Part shown: in pieces, positions 1-6,746 of the stretch
Layout of the letters: each line of letters begins with the position of its first letter
Numbering within the stretch: the first letter of the stretch is position 1
Assembly: GCA_027063325.1 (NCBI GenBank)
Contig: JAMOSA010000149.1
Coordinates: 1-12,712 of the forward strand
Direction: 5' to 3'
From: Campylobacteraceae bacterium
GTDB taxonomy: Bacteria > Campylobacterota > Campylobacteria > Campylobacterales > Sulfurovaceae
Length of the DNA stretch: 12,712 bases
The notes under the pieces: model-generated
Database searches by the model: none
What the model saw: only the letters and a program-made list of their open reading frames with translations
Told to the model about the DNA's origin: nothing
Made by a program: the position numbers and the translations under genes

Positions 1-3000
1 TAGTCTGTATAATTGTGTGCAGATACTATATCGATACTATCTCCATAATCTTTGAGTACAGCTGGTAGCATATTACCAATTTCTCCATGGGTTGTAGTTG
101 GTGCTACTACTTTGACACTGGCATCTGCTTCATGGATTCCTTTTGCATACTCAACCAAAACAGGACCATACTTATTGGCATTTAATCCCTCAAGATTTGG
201 TTCATTACCTATCTCTACAAACTTCAGATTTGTCGGACTTGAGAGTGCTTCATTTTTATACCAGCCATCTTCGTAATCATTGTTTAAATAGTTGACCAAT
301 CCATACCCATACTCTGTTGCATTCCAATCACCATCATAAGCCCTGGTAGAAGATACTCCTATCAAAAATTGCATAGATGGAATCTTCTCTTGCATAAACT
401 CTGTCCATTTTCCAACAGAGTATGTAATCTCACTATGATCTCTCAGATCATAATCCTCTATCATCGAACCACCTGGCCATCTAAGATATGCTACCCACTT
501 TTTATAATTATCTATAAAAGTCTCATTTTGTGAAATACCCCTGTTTGGTGTTGTACAGAGTCCAAATAGTAATTCACTTACACTATTTTGAGATACTACA
601 TTATCATATACACCATATTTTGGTAACTCTTCATATAGTGTTAGAGAGTTTAATCTAAAGTATCCTTTATCTTTACCCTCTTTTAGAGCATAATACAATC
701 CATAACCCTTGATTGTATTTAGATTAAAATTATCACAACTACTGATATTAAAATCCAAATTTTTTGGTAAAGGATCATTATCAAATACAGATACAAGTTC
801 GTCACTTTGTTCAATATTATTAAACTCCATATCTTTGAGAGTTCCATAAGTATCATCTATAATGCTACTCATACACCACTTATTACCATCAAAAAGCATC
901 AATCTTGGATTATAATCATCATTAACAGAACCATCTATATGTAGTGTTGCACTCTCTCCACTCATATCCAAACTCTTATCAAACATTGTATAGATATATC
1001 TAAATGCTGCTCTGTCAATCTTTTGAACCAAATTACCATTTTTTTTGCGTAATAGGATATTTGAAGCCAATGCTCTCCACTTCCAGCCAGTTCCATTTAC
1101 ATCTATCTCTTTATCCAGATATGTATCTTCATCACATCTACTTGTCCAAGCTACAAAATCTTCAGCTAATTTACTATTTTCTATCTTGTTTATATTGAAA
1201 TTGAGATCTACATTCATCTTATCTAGTAGCATCATTCCACTACCATCAATTACTTCAACTCCCATCTCAATACCACTCATATATCTTGTTGGTATATCAA
1301 TATAACTGTTTTGACTCAAGAAATCAAGAGCCTTTTTTACATCAAGTTTTAGTGAAGTAATTTTCTTTTTGGTTACAAAATTTATAAAGACTCTATCAGC
1401 TCCATAATCAGCATCTTTGTAAACTTCAAACTCAATCCCGTCAATAGTTACCTCTTTCCATACATTGTGCGGATGAAATCCATCTGGGTCTAATCTAAAC
1501 ATAATTTCATACTTGATATTATTCATAGATGTATCTTTTGAATCATGCAGCCAAAACTCAAATGCAATATTGTAATTGCGAGTAAAGTTTATATCCTGAT
1601 ATGCAATATCTACTACTACACTCTCAATTTCACTCACAAGTGCAGGGAATCCACTATTTGGGTTGATTCTTCTTCTAAATTTGGCTCCATAAATAGCTTC
1701 TGGATAACCTTTGACTTGATAGTCATTATTGTATGGCCACCCCCAATAGAATCCTCCCTTTGTACCATTTTCATCTTTGTATGTAAATACACATTGAATA
1801 CCGTCACTATTGTCATCCAAATACTTTCTACCCCAATCATTATTGTTGATTTTATAGTATGATGGTGAATTTGGTACCTCAAAATCATGCCAACTTTGAC
1901 AACTTAAATCCTCTATCTCCAAATCTTTGGTTAAAATTTTTGGATCAATTATCTCTACTTCTCTTGTAGCAGTTACACTGTTGCCATCACTGTCTGTTAC
2001 ACTGTAAATTACACTGTAACTACCAAGTTTTGTTATATTTACACTACTGTTTATATCAATACTTAAATTACCATCTTCATCATCATACGCTTTTGCTCCC
2101 AACTCTATATAACCATTACCCAATATTACATATATATGCTTATCTCCATTGAGTGTAATTGTAGGAGTAGAGCCTGTTGTTTGATTATCATCATTTGAAG
2201 ATGTTTCATTATTTTCTGATTGAGTAGTTTGGTTATCATCACTTGAAGCAGTCTCATTGTCATCTGAACTTGTCGTTTGATTATCATCATTGGAAGTAGT
2301 TTCATTATCTTCTGATTGGGTCGTTTGGTTGTTTTCATTAGAATTGGTCTCACTACTTCTATTTGATGAAGTTTGATTGCTATCTTTTGAATTTTGCTCT
2401 TTGGAGGTATCTGTTTGATTTGAACTGTTTTGATTACTATTTGAAGTATTGGAGCTATTTGTAGTTGAATTACTATTGTTAGGTTTACTTGAGTTACTGG
2501 TGGTGTTGTTAGTATTTGATTTGGTACTTTTTGTAGTATCAGACTCATTGGATTTATCACTGCCATTATCATTTAATTTGGTTTTATCCTCTTTTGTATC
2601 TTTGCTACTGTCAGTTGGATTTACACTTTTTATAGCCTTATCATCATCACTGCTACTGCTACCCTCTACCTCTTTTAACTCAATTCCCAAACTCTTTGCA
2701 ATATGCTTTAAGGCTACATTATATGAAGGTACTCCACTTCCAAACTCTTTGTTTAAGTCTATATCAAGTACATCAATATGCTTTTGTAAAATTGGATTGC
2801 TTAAATTTATATCTATACCATTATCAAGATTTTTATCTCTATCTAATGCTATTAAAAATTTTACTATTTGAATCACTTGATCATTATATATAGTATTACT
2901 GTTTACAAATCCAAGTGGTGTTACAATCTTGTCTGTTGAGGCTACTACACCACTTGGTTTTATTACAGGATATGTCTCTCCCAAAAATACATTTCCTGCA

Positions 3001-3233
3001 TAAAATTTGACACTTTTACCCTCTATATACTCAAAAATACCATTACTGTCTGTATATCCACTGATACCTTCACCAGAGTTATATCTGGCTCCTTTTACAA
3101 AACTGTCTATAAAAGTAGCTTTTTTTATAATTTGTTGTTTATCAATACTTTCTGTATTTTCAACAGAACCACATCCAACTATAACCATAACAATAATCGA
3201 TAATAAAAATACCTCTAAAGATACTCTTTTCAT
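1..3233 (-). CDS. Multidomain lipoprotein glycoside hydrolase: Ig-like, GH12, beta-sandwich module, clan GH-A barrel (C-terminus outside window)
   Basis: Open frame of 1077 codons from ATG 3233 (AGAGGGA upstream) to the window edge, no stop. Residues 1-21 are a lipoprotein signal with lipobox IVGC (Cys21), so the mature protein is probably membrane-anchored and perhaps surface exposed. About 38-186 resembles an N-terminal module of other proteobacterial lipoproteins (TDSNGIFEY, then a segment with ITPLG-type and LDRDKNLDNGI motifs). 188-356 is an Asn/Ser/Thr/Asp linker ending in a period-8 repeat. 357-430 is an Ig-like (DUF5011-type) domain. About 436-680 is GH12: FYWGWP, YPEAIYG, YEIMFRLDP with likely nucleophile Glu576, and GIEMGVEVIDG with likely acid/base Glu660. 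About 690-890 looks like an unassigned beta-sandwich. From about 900 a clan GH-A barrel begins: RWPGGS (918-923), EIGNEPNL with acid/base Glu1011, HNY at the edge. GH51, GH39 or GH79 are all possible; its nucleophile lies outside. Likely substrates are beta-1,4-glucans or xyloglucan. GH12 is firm; substrate is inferred. Confidence 0.88.
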   Translation of the reverse strand, partial: MKRVSLEVFLLSIIVMVIVGCGSVENTESIDKQQIIKKATFIDSFVKGARYNSGEGISGYTDSNGIFEYIEGKSVKFYAGNVFLGETYPVIKPSGVVASTDKIVTPLGFVNSNTIYNDQVIQIVKFLIALDRDKNLDNGIDINLSNPILQKHIDVLDIDLNKEFGSGVPSYNVALKHIAKSLGIELKEVEGSSSSDDDKAIKSVNPTDSSKDTKEDKTKLNDNGSDKSNESDTTKSTKSNTNNTTSNSSKPNNSNSTTNSSNTSNSNQNSSNQTDTSKEQNSKDSNQTSSNRSSETNSNENNQTTQSEDNETTSNDDNQTTSSDDNETASSDDNQTTQSENNETSSNDDNQTTGSTPTITLNGDKHIYVILGNGYIELGAKAYDDEDGNLSIDINSSVNITKLGSYSVIYSVTDSDGNSVTATREVEIIDPKILTKDLEIEDLSCQSWHDFEVPNSPSYYKINNNDWGRKYLDDNSDGIQCVFTYKDENGTKGGFYWGWPYNNDYQVKGYPEAIYGAKFRRRINPNSGFPALVSEIESVVVDIAYQDINFTRNYNIAFEFWLHDSKDTSMNNIKYEIMFRLDPDGFHPHNVWKEVTIDGIEFEVYKDADYGADRVFINFVTKKKITSLKLDVKKALDFLSQNSYIDIPTRYMSGIEMGVEVIDGSGMMLLDKMNVDLNFNINKIENSKLAEDFVAWTSRCDEDTYLDKEIDVNGTGWKWRALASNILLRKKNGNLVQKIDRAAFRYIYTMFDKSLDMSGESATLHIDGSVNDDYNPRLMLFDGNKWCMSSIIDDTYGTLKDMEFNNIEQSDELVSVFDNDPLPKNLDFNISSCDNFNLNTIKGYGLYYALKEGKDKGYFRLNSLTLYEELPKYGVYDNVVSQNSVSELLFGLCTTPNRGISQNETFIDNYKKWVAYLRWPGGSMIEDYDLRDHSEITYSVGKWTEFMQEKIPSMQFLIGVSSTRAYDGDWNATEYGYGLVNYLNNDYEDGWYKNEALSSPTNLKFVEIGNEPNLEGLNANKYGPVLVEYAKGIHEADASVKVVAPTTTHGEIGNMLPAVLKDYGDSIDIVSAHNYTD
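2175..2330 (-). repeat. Coding tandem repeat, 24 bp x 6.5, encoding an array of N-glycosylation sequons
   Basis: Inside the linker of the lipoprotein hydrolase, residues 302-353. Each unit reads N-[Q/E]-T-x-x-[S/N]-[D/E]-[D/N]. The Asn residues 302, 310, 318, 326, 334, 342 and 350 all have Asp or Glu at -2 and Thr at +2, so each meets the bacterial PglB sequon D/E-X-N-X-S/T. Units alternate NQT and NET. The pair of units at 302-317 and the pair at 334-349 are the most similar in DNA (3 changes per 24 bases). The codons vary at third positions while the sequon residues stay fixed. Repeat and sequons are seen directly; glycosylation is inference. Confidence 0.9.
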
Positions 3234-3349
3234 TCTTCCAATCCCTCTAAAATAAAAAAATAAAAGTAGATACAATCTTCTTCTACACCATACAACAATA
3301 ACCAAAAATTGGCATTTATAAATACAAAATATAACCAAACTATCTTTAA

Positions 3350-3406
3350 AGTATAATTCAAAAGGATAAAATATAGCAGTTGTTATGCAGATATAATTTT
3401 ATTATA
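3350..3406 (-). promoter_or_regulatory. Candidate promoter -10 elements for the lipoprotein hydrolase gene
   Basis: The 219-base gap between hisS and the lipoprotein gene holds two -10-like hexamers on the minus strand: TATAAT at 3401-3406 and TATACT at 3350-3355, both in very AT-rich DNA as is usual in Campylobacterota. The leader to ATG 3233 would be 110-160 bases. No clear -35 is visible, which is normal for this group. The gap suggests that the gene is transcribed separately from hisS, but neither element is certain. Confidence 0.3.
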
Positions 3407-3414
3407 CAAAGCCA

Positions 3415-3436
3415 AAAGCTTAAAGCTTAAAGCTTT
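3415..3436 (-). repeat. Triple AAGCTT repeat after hisS, weak terminator-like hairpin
   Basis: Three overlapping HindIII-like AAGCTT words lie in 22 bases, starting 17 bases past the hisS stop. On the minus strand a 7-bp stem (AAAGCTT with AAGCTTT) can form, or a longer CAAAGC/GCTTTG stem using bases down to about 3407. No T-run follows, so termination is only possible, not shown. Confidence 0.4.
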
Positions 3437-3452
3437 GACAATATATATTCAA

Positions 3453-4667
3453 TTATAAATCATTTACAGAGATAACTTGTTCCTCTTTTGTCTCCAAATC
3501 TTTCAACCAGACACTTTTGCTTTTTAACTCATCTTCACCAATAATCAGTGCATATCTTGCATTGGCTCTATCTGCACCCTTTAGGTGGGCTTTTAGACTC
3601 TTTTTGGCATACTCAACAATTACTTTGCTATCAACTCTTTTTTTGTGAGCTATATCAAACAAAATATCTCTTGCTTCTTCTGTCATTATTCCCATATAGT
3701 AACCTTCTCTACTACTCTTTGGCATCTTTACAAGTTCTAATATCCTTTCAACTCCAAGTGCAAAACCAACTCCAGCAGTATCTTTACCACCCAAGAATGA
3801 TACCAACCTATCATATCTACCACCACCAGCTATTGCACTTTGGGCTCCTACTTCACTGCTAACAAATTCAAATGCAGTCTTGGTGTAATAATCCAAACCC
3901 CTAACCAAATGCTTATCTATGGTATAATCAATACTACTTCTATCTAACATATATTGCAATTTTTCAAAATCACTTTTACAACTGTTACACAATCTATCAC
4001 AAATTTTTGGTACATCTGTAAGCAACTCTTGACAATGGCTATTTTTACAATCAAGCACTCTTATAGGATTTGTAGATACTCTTCTTTGGCAATCACTGCA
4101 CAAATCATCTTTTATAGAGTGTAATCTATTTATAAGTTCATCTCTATATTTTGGCATACACTCAGGACAACCCAAAGAGTTGATTTTAAGAGTATATCCA
4201 ATACCAAGAGCATTAAATATATCAGCTACCATTTGAATAATAGTAAAATCCTCTTCTACTGCCTCTTCACCAAAACTCTCTACACCAAATTGGTGAAACT
4301 CTCTTAGTCTCCCTTTTTGTGGTCTTTCGTATCTAAACATAGGGCCATAGTAATAAAATCTATACTTTTGATTTTGGGTTCTATCGAGCTTGGCTTGTAT
4401 AAATGCTCTAACAACTCCAGCAGTACCCTCTGGTCTCATACATACATCATTGCCACCTTTATCTTCAAATTGATACATCTCTTTTCCAACTATATCACTA
4501 CTCTCACCAACAGAGCGTTTAAATAGTGCTGTCTCTTCCAATATTGGAGTCTCAATATAGTTATATCCATATCTTTGTGCTATCTTTGAAGCTGTATCAA
4601 CTACATATATATACCTCTTGGCATCTTCAAACATCAAATCTTTCATACCTCTTAATGCATTTATCAT
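3453..4667 (-). CDS. hisS: Histidyl-tRNA synthetase
   Basis: Charges tRNA-His with histidine in the cytoplasm; class II synthetase of 404 residues (E. coli about 424). Motif 2 is RYERPQKGRLREFHQFGVE at about 112-130. The histidine-specific segments are LVRGLDYYTKT (254-264) and AGGGRYDRLV (280-289), and motif 3 is GVGFALGVERI (299-309). The C-terminal 90 residues form the anticodon-binding domain. The insertion region at 167-230 carries nine cysteines (CPEC, CSDC, DCKNSHC, CDRLCNSC), a pattern seen in many bacterial HisRS that suggests metal binding. The ATG overlaps the tmk stop as ATGA, so it is probably translationally coupled. The N-terminus (INALRGMKD) fits the family start. Confidence 0.97.
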   Translation of the reverse strand: MINALRGMKDLMFEDAKRYIYVVDTASKIAQRYGYNYIETPILEETALFKRSVGESSDIVGKEMYQFEDKGGNDVCMRPEGTAGVVRAFIQAKLDRTQNQKYRFYYYGPMFRYERPQKGRLREFHQFGVESFGEEAVEEDFTIIQMVADIFNALGIGYTLKINSLGCPECMPKYRDELINRLHSIKDDLCSDCQRRVSTNPIRVLDCKNSHCQELLTDVPKICDRLCNSCKSDFEKLQYMLDRSSIDYTIDKHLVRGLDYYTKTAFEFVSSEVGAQSAIAGGGRYDRLVSFLGGKDTAGVGFALGVERILELVKMPKSSREGYYMGIMTEEARDILFDIAHKKRVDSKVIVEYAKKSLKAHLKGADRANARYALIIGEDELKSKSVWLKDLETKEEQVISVNDL

Positions 4668-5254
4668 CTATCTACTCCTACAAATTTACATATTTTTGTA
4701 TGCAACTTCTCTATACTCAAGCTTCCATTCAACTTCAACACCTTTACACCTTTGGATTCAATGAAGTTTACTACACTTTCAATCTCTTTTTGCACACTCA
4801 ACAGATAATCAATTCCCCTACTCTCTATGGCATCTTGATCTTTTGTGGATAATCTATCTATAATTACCTCTTTTGATATTTCAAAAAATATAATATGTGT
4901 AGGCAAAATTCCATCCATTACATCACTGTTTAATCTATATAAGAACTCTATATCATATTCACCATTTGCCAAAGCATATGCCATACCAGATACAAACCCT
5001 CTATCTGATAAAATTACTCTATCTTGATTTGGTTTCACTACTTTGTTTGTATGCTCTGCTCTATCGGCTAAAAACAGATACATTTGTGCCTTACTTGAAT
5101 ATAACTCTCCATTTAACAGTATATTCCTTAGTTTAATACCAACATCTGTACCGCCTGGCTCTTTTGTAATTATAGCTTTTGGTATTTTGTTTGCCAAAAG
5201 TGATATTTGAGTACTTTTGCCAGATGTATCAATACCCTCAAATAGTATATACAT
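4664..5254 (-). CDS. tmk: Thymidylate kinase (dTMP kinase)
   Basis: Phosphorylates dTMP to dTDP with ATP in the cytoplasm, an essential step of dTTP synthesis. 196 residues, slightly shorter than the E. coli enzyme. The P-loop FEGIDTSGKSTQ is at 5-16, KEPGGTDVG follows at about 32-40, and SDRGFVSGMAYA carries the DR motif with Phe where many homologues have Tyr or Trp. The start ATG directly follows the coaD stop (TAA then ATG, no gap) and its stop overlaps the hisS start by 4 bases, so coaD-tmk-hisS reads as one operon. The ATG is the only sensible start, since it puts the P-loop at its usual distance from the N-terminus. Confidence 0.97.
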   Translation of the reverse strand: MYILFEGIDTSGKSTQISLLANKIPKAIITKEPGGTDVGIKLRNILLNGELYSSKAQMYLFLADRAEHTNKVVKPNQDRVILSDRGFVSGMAYALANGEYDIEFLYRLNSDVMDGILPTHIIFFEISKEVIIDRLSTKDQDAIESRGIDYLLSVQKEIESVVNFIESKGVKVLKLNGSLSIEKLHTKICKFVGVDR

Positions 5255-5728
5255 TTATACTACCTGCTCTATTACTGGTAAAATCTCTTTTGGAATCAGA
5301 TGCTCAACTTTACCACCAAATAGTAAAATAGAACGAACTATAGATGAACTTATAAAAGCATGTTCTAAATTTGGCATTAGATAAACTGTCTCAATATTCT
5401 CTTTTAGTGAAGCATTGGCATAACCCATCTGTAACTCATACTCAAAATCACTCACAGCTCGAAGCCCTCTGATTACAATATCTGTATCCAACTCTTCACA
5501 AAGTTGTACCAATAGATTGGAAAAACCAACTACTTGGACATTGGATAAACTCTTTGTAGCAAGTGATACCATATCTACTCTTTGTTTGTGGGTAAACATA
5601 GGTTTTTTACCAGATGATGCAGCAACTGCTACTACAACTTCATCAAATAGTATTGTAGCTCTCTTTATAATATCCATATGACCTACTGTAATTGGATCAA
5701 ATGTGCCAGGATAGATTACTCTCTTCAT
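5255..5728 (-). CDS. coaD: Phosphopantetheine adenylyltransferase
   Basis: Transfers AMP from ATP to 4'-phosphopantetheine to make dephospho-CoA, the fourth step of coenzyme A synthesis, in the cytoplasm. 157 residues, the usual family length. The nucleotidyltransferase signature YPGTFDPITVGH is at 6-17 (TVGH replaces the general HxGH), IRGLR is at 86-90 and the ISSSIVR motif is at 126-132. AGGA lies just upstream of ATG 5728. First gene of the coaD-tmk-hisS operon, with a good -10 about 30 bases before the start. In Campylobacter jejuni (from memory) the same three genes lie in this order, with flgA and ubiX upstream and speA downstream; these flanks are absent here. Confidence 0.97.
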   Translation of the reverse strand: MKRVIYPGTFDPITVGHMDIIKRATILFDEVVVAVAASSGKKPMFTHKQRVDMVSLATKSLSNVQVVGFSNLLVQLCEELDTDIVIRGLRAVSDFEYELQMGYANASLKENIETVYLMPNLEHAFISSSIVRSILLFGGKVEHLIPKEILPVIEQVV

Positions 5729-5753
5729 TAAAAATCCTGTATTTATATTTTGT

Positions 5754-5766
5754 GCGATTATATCGC
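5754..5766 (-). promoter_or_regulatory. coaD operon -10 element inside a small palindrome
   Basis: TATAAT on the minus strand at 5757-5762 lies within a perfect inverted repeat GCGAT-TAT-ATCGC (5754-5766). Transcription would begin near 5750, giving a leader of about 20 bases that includes the AGGA ribosome site. The consensus hexamer is seen; an operator role for the palindrome is inference. In DNA this AT-rich, GCG/CGC words are notable. Confidence 0.55.
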
Positions 5767-5833
5767 TTTATCATTTAACTATTAGATAGCAACTATTGAT
5801 ACCTACCAAAGATATTTGAAATTTAACATATAT

Positions 5834-5861
5834 TTAACACTTAAACAAATACAATTATAAC
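5834..5861 (+). promoter_or_regulatory. Candidate promoter of the NosL-like gene
   Basis: TTAACA (5834-5839) and TATAAC (5856-5861) are each one base from the sigma-70 consensus, 16 bases apart, and would start transcription near 5868. A second AT-rich -10 possibility (TATAAA, 5873-5878) lies just downstream. The gene follows with AAAGGGG (5891-5897), 6 bases before the GTG start at 5904. This region is divergent from coaD. Confidence 0.4.
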
Positions 5862-5903
5862 TCTTTAGTATATATAAAATAACTACAATCAAAGGGGATA
5901 TTA

Positions 5904-6596
5904 GTGAAAAAGTTAATCTTGACTATCTTTTTAGTATTTGGATTTAGTAGTACCATTATCGCTGAAGGTGGCAAAATGATGCCAAAAAACTATAGAGCAG
6001 TACCAATGGATAAAGCTCAGATTTTACAAAGCGGACCATCAAAGATGTTTTGTCCAAAGTGTGGTATGACTCTACCAATGTTTTATAGAACAAACCATGC
6101 AGCCAAAGTTGATGGAAAAGAGAAGCAGTTTTGCTCAATTCACTGCCTTGTTGAAGAGATAAAAGCTGGTAAAAAAGTAGAAGATATAAAAGTAGTTGAT
6201 AATACAACTCTAAAATTTATTCCAGCTAAAGATGCATGGTATGTAGTAGGCAGTAACAAACCAGCTACTATGTCAAAAATAAGTAAATATGCATTTGCTA
6301 AAGAGGCAGATGCCAAAGCTTTTGCAAAAGCAAATGGTGGCAAGGTAGAGAGATTTGATACTGTATTAAAATCTGCTATGGCTATGTATGACAAAGAGGC
6401 TAAAATGATAGCTAAAAAACAGGCTATGATGGCACAAAATGGTGAAAAGATATACAAAAAGATGTGTCAGCCAATTGAAAAAAAGTTTGAAACAACTGCC
6501 AAGGCAAAAGCTTATATTTTAGAACATAAATCTTGTAAAGGTTTAAATGGTAAACAGTTACAAGCAGTCGGTTTATATCTAAAAAATAGAAAATAA
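5904..6596 (+). CDS. Periplasmic NosL-like copper-binding protein with cytochrome-c-like tail lacking the haem motif
   Basis: 230 residues, GTG start chosen because AAAGGGG lies 6 bases upstream and the signal peptide (1-20, cleavage near IIA-EGG) begins there. The NosL-type core at about 45-160 shows CPKCGM (50-55), CSIHC (77-81) and the AKDAWYVVGSNKPATMSKIS segment followed by FAKEADAKAFAKANGGKV, all typical of NosL/NosL-like proteins, which bind Cu(I) and help mature nitrous oxide reductase in nos clusters. No nosZ or other nos gene is nearby, so the partner is unknown. Residues 179-230 (GEKIYKKMCQPIEKK, a helix-rich middle, then LNGKQLQAVGLYLKNRK) resemble a small cytochrome c domain, but the CxxCH haem site is missing; only Cys188 and Cys211 remain. 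Family assignment is good; the exact role is open. Confidence 0.8.
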   Translation: MKKLILTIFLVFGFSSTIIAEGGKMMPKNYRAVPMDKAQILQSGPSKMFCPKCGMTLPMFYRTNHAAKVDGKEKQFCSIHCLVEEIKAGKKVEDIKVVDNTTLKFIPAKDAWYVVGSNKPATMSKISKYAFAKEADAKAFAKANGGKVERFDTVLKSAMAMYDKEAKMIAKKQAMMAQNGEKIYKKMCQPIEKKFETTAKAKAYILEHKSCKGLNGKQLQAVGLYLKNRK

Positions 6597-6604
6597 TATC
6601 TACT

Positions 6605-6633
6605 TATACTCCTACATCTATTGTGGGAGTATA
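6605..6633 (+). terminator. Hairpin after the NosL-like gene
   Basis: A 12-bp stem with one G-T wobble, left arm 6605-6616 and right arm 6622-6633, with a 5-base loop, begins 9 bases past the stop codon. There is no T-run after it, so it could be a weak or factor-dependent terminator or a 3' stabilising hairpin. Confidence 0.55.
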
Positions 6634-6677
6634 TAACTATCAAATCTCATAATTACCTACTTAATTTGCACACATCT

Positions 6678-6720
6678 TCATAACATTAGTTACCTATATA
6701 CAATCCATTAAATGTTATGA
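6678..6720 (+). repeat. Perfect 10-bp inverted repeat in the trmA leader, followed by TTTT
   Basis: TCATAACATT (6678-6687) and AATGTTATGA (6711-6720) are exact inverted copies separated by 23 bases and followed at once by TTTT. It ends 26 bases before the trmA ATG. It could be a second terminator for the upstream gene, a protein-binding site or a leader hairpin; a -10-like TATACA lies in the spacer. Confidence 0.5.
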
Positions 6721-6735
6721 TTTTAAAAAGTACTC

Positions 6736-6741
6736 AAGGAG
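6736..6741 (+). promoter_or_regulatory. Ribosome binding site fixing the trmA start
   Basis: AAGGAG sits 5 bases before ATG 6747. An in-frame ATG 30 bases upstream (6717) has no such site and lies inside the inverted repeat, so the downstream start is preferred. Confidence 0.8.
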
Positions 6742-6746
6742 TGGTA

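Noticed and set aside
1004..1305. Plus-strand open frames antisense to the lipoprotein hydrolase.
   Set aside because: They show no domain or ribosome site and lie opposite clear GH12 coding sequence.
2175..2330. Regular 24-bp repeats looked at first like a CRISPR or minisatellite.
   Set aside because: There are no spacers, and the repeat stays in frame within a long open reading frame with codon-level variation, so it is a coding repeat.
2126..2572. A 148-codon open frame on the minus strand in another phase across the linker.
   Set aside because: It overlaps the main frame, has a low-complexity Ile/Gln/Met composition and arises from the repeat read out of phase.
6717..6746. An earlier in-frame ATG for trmA adding ten residues.
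   Set aside because: It has no ribosome site and lies in an inverted repeat; ATG 6747 has AAGGAG at 5 bases and gives the family's normal N-terminus.
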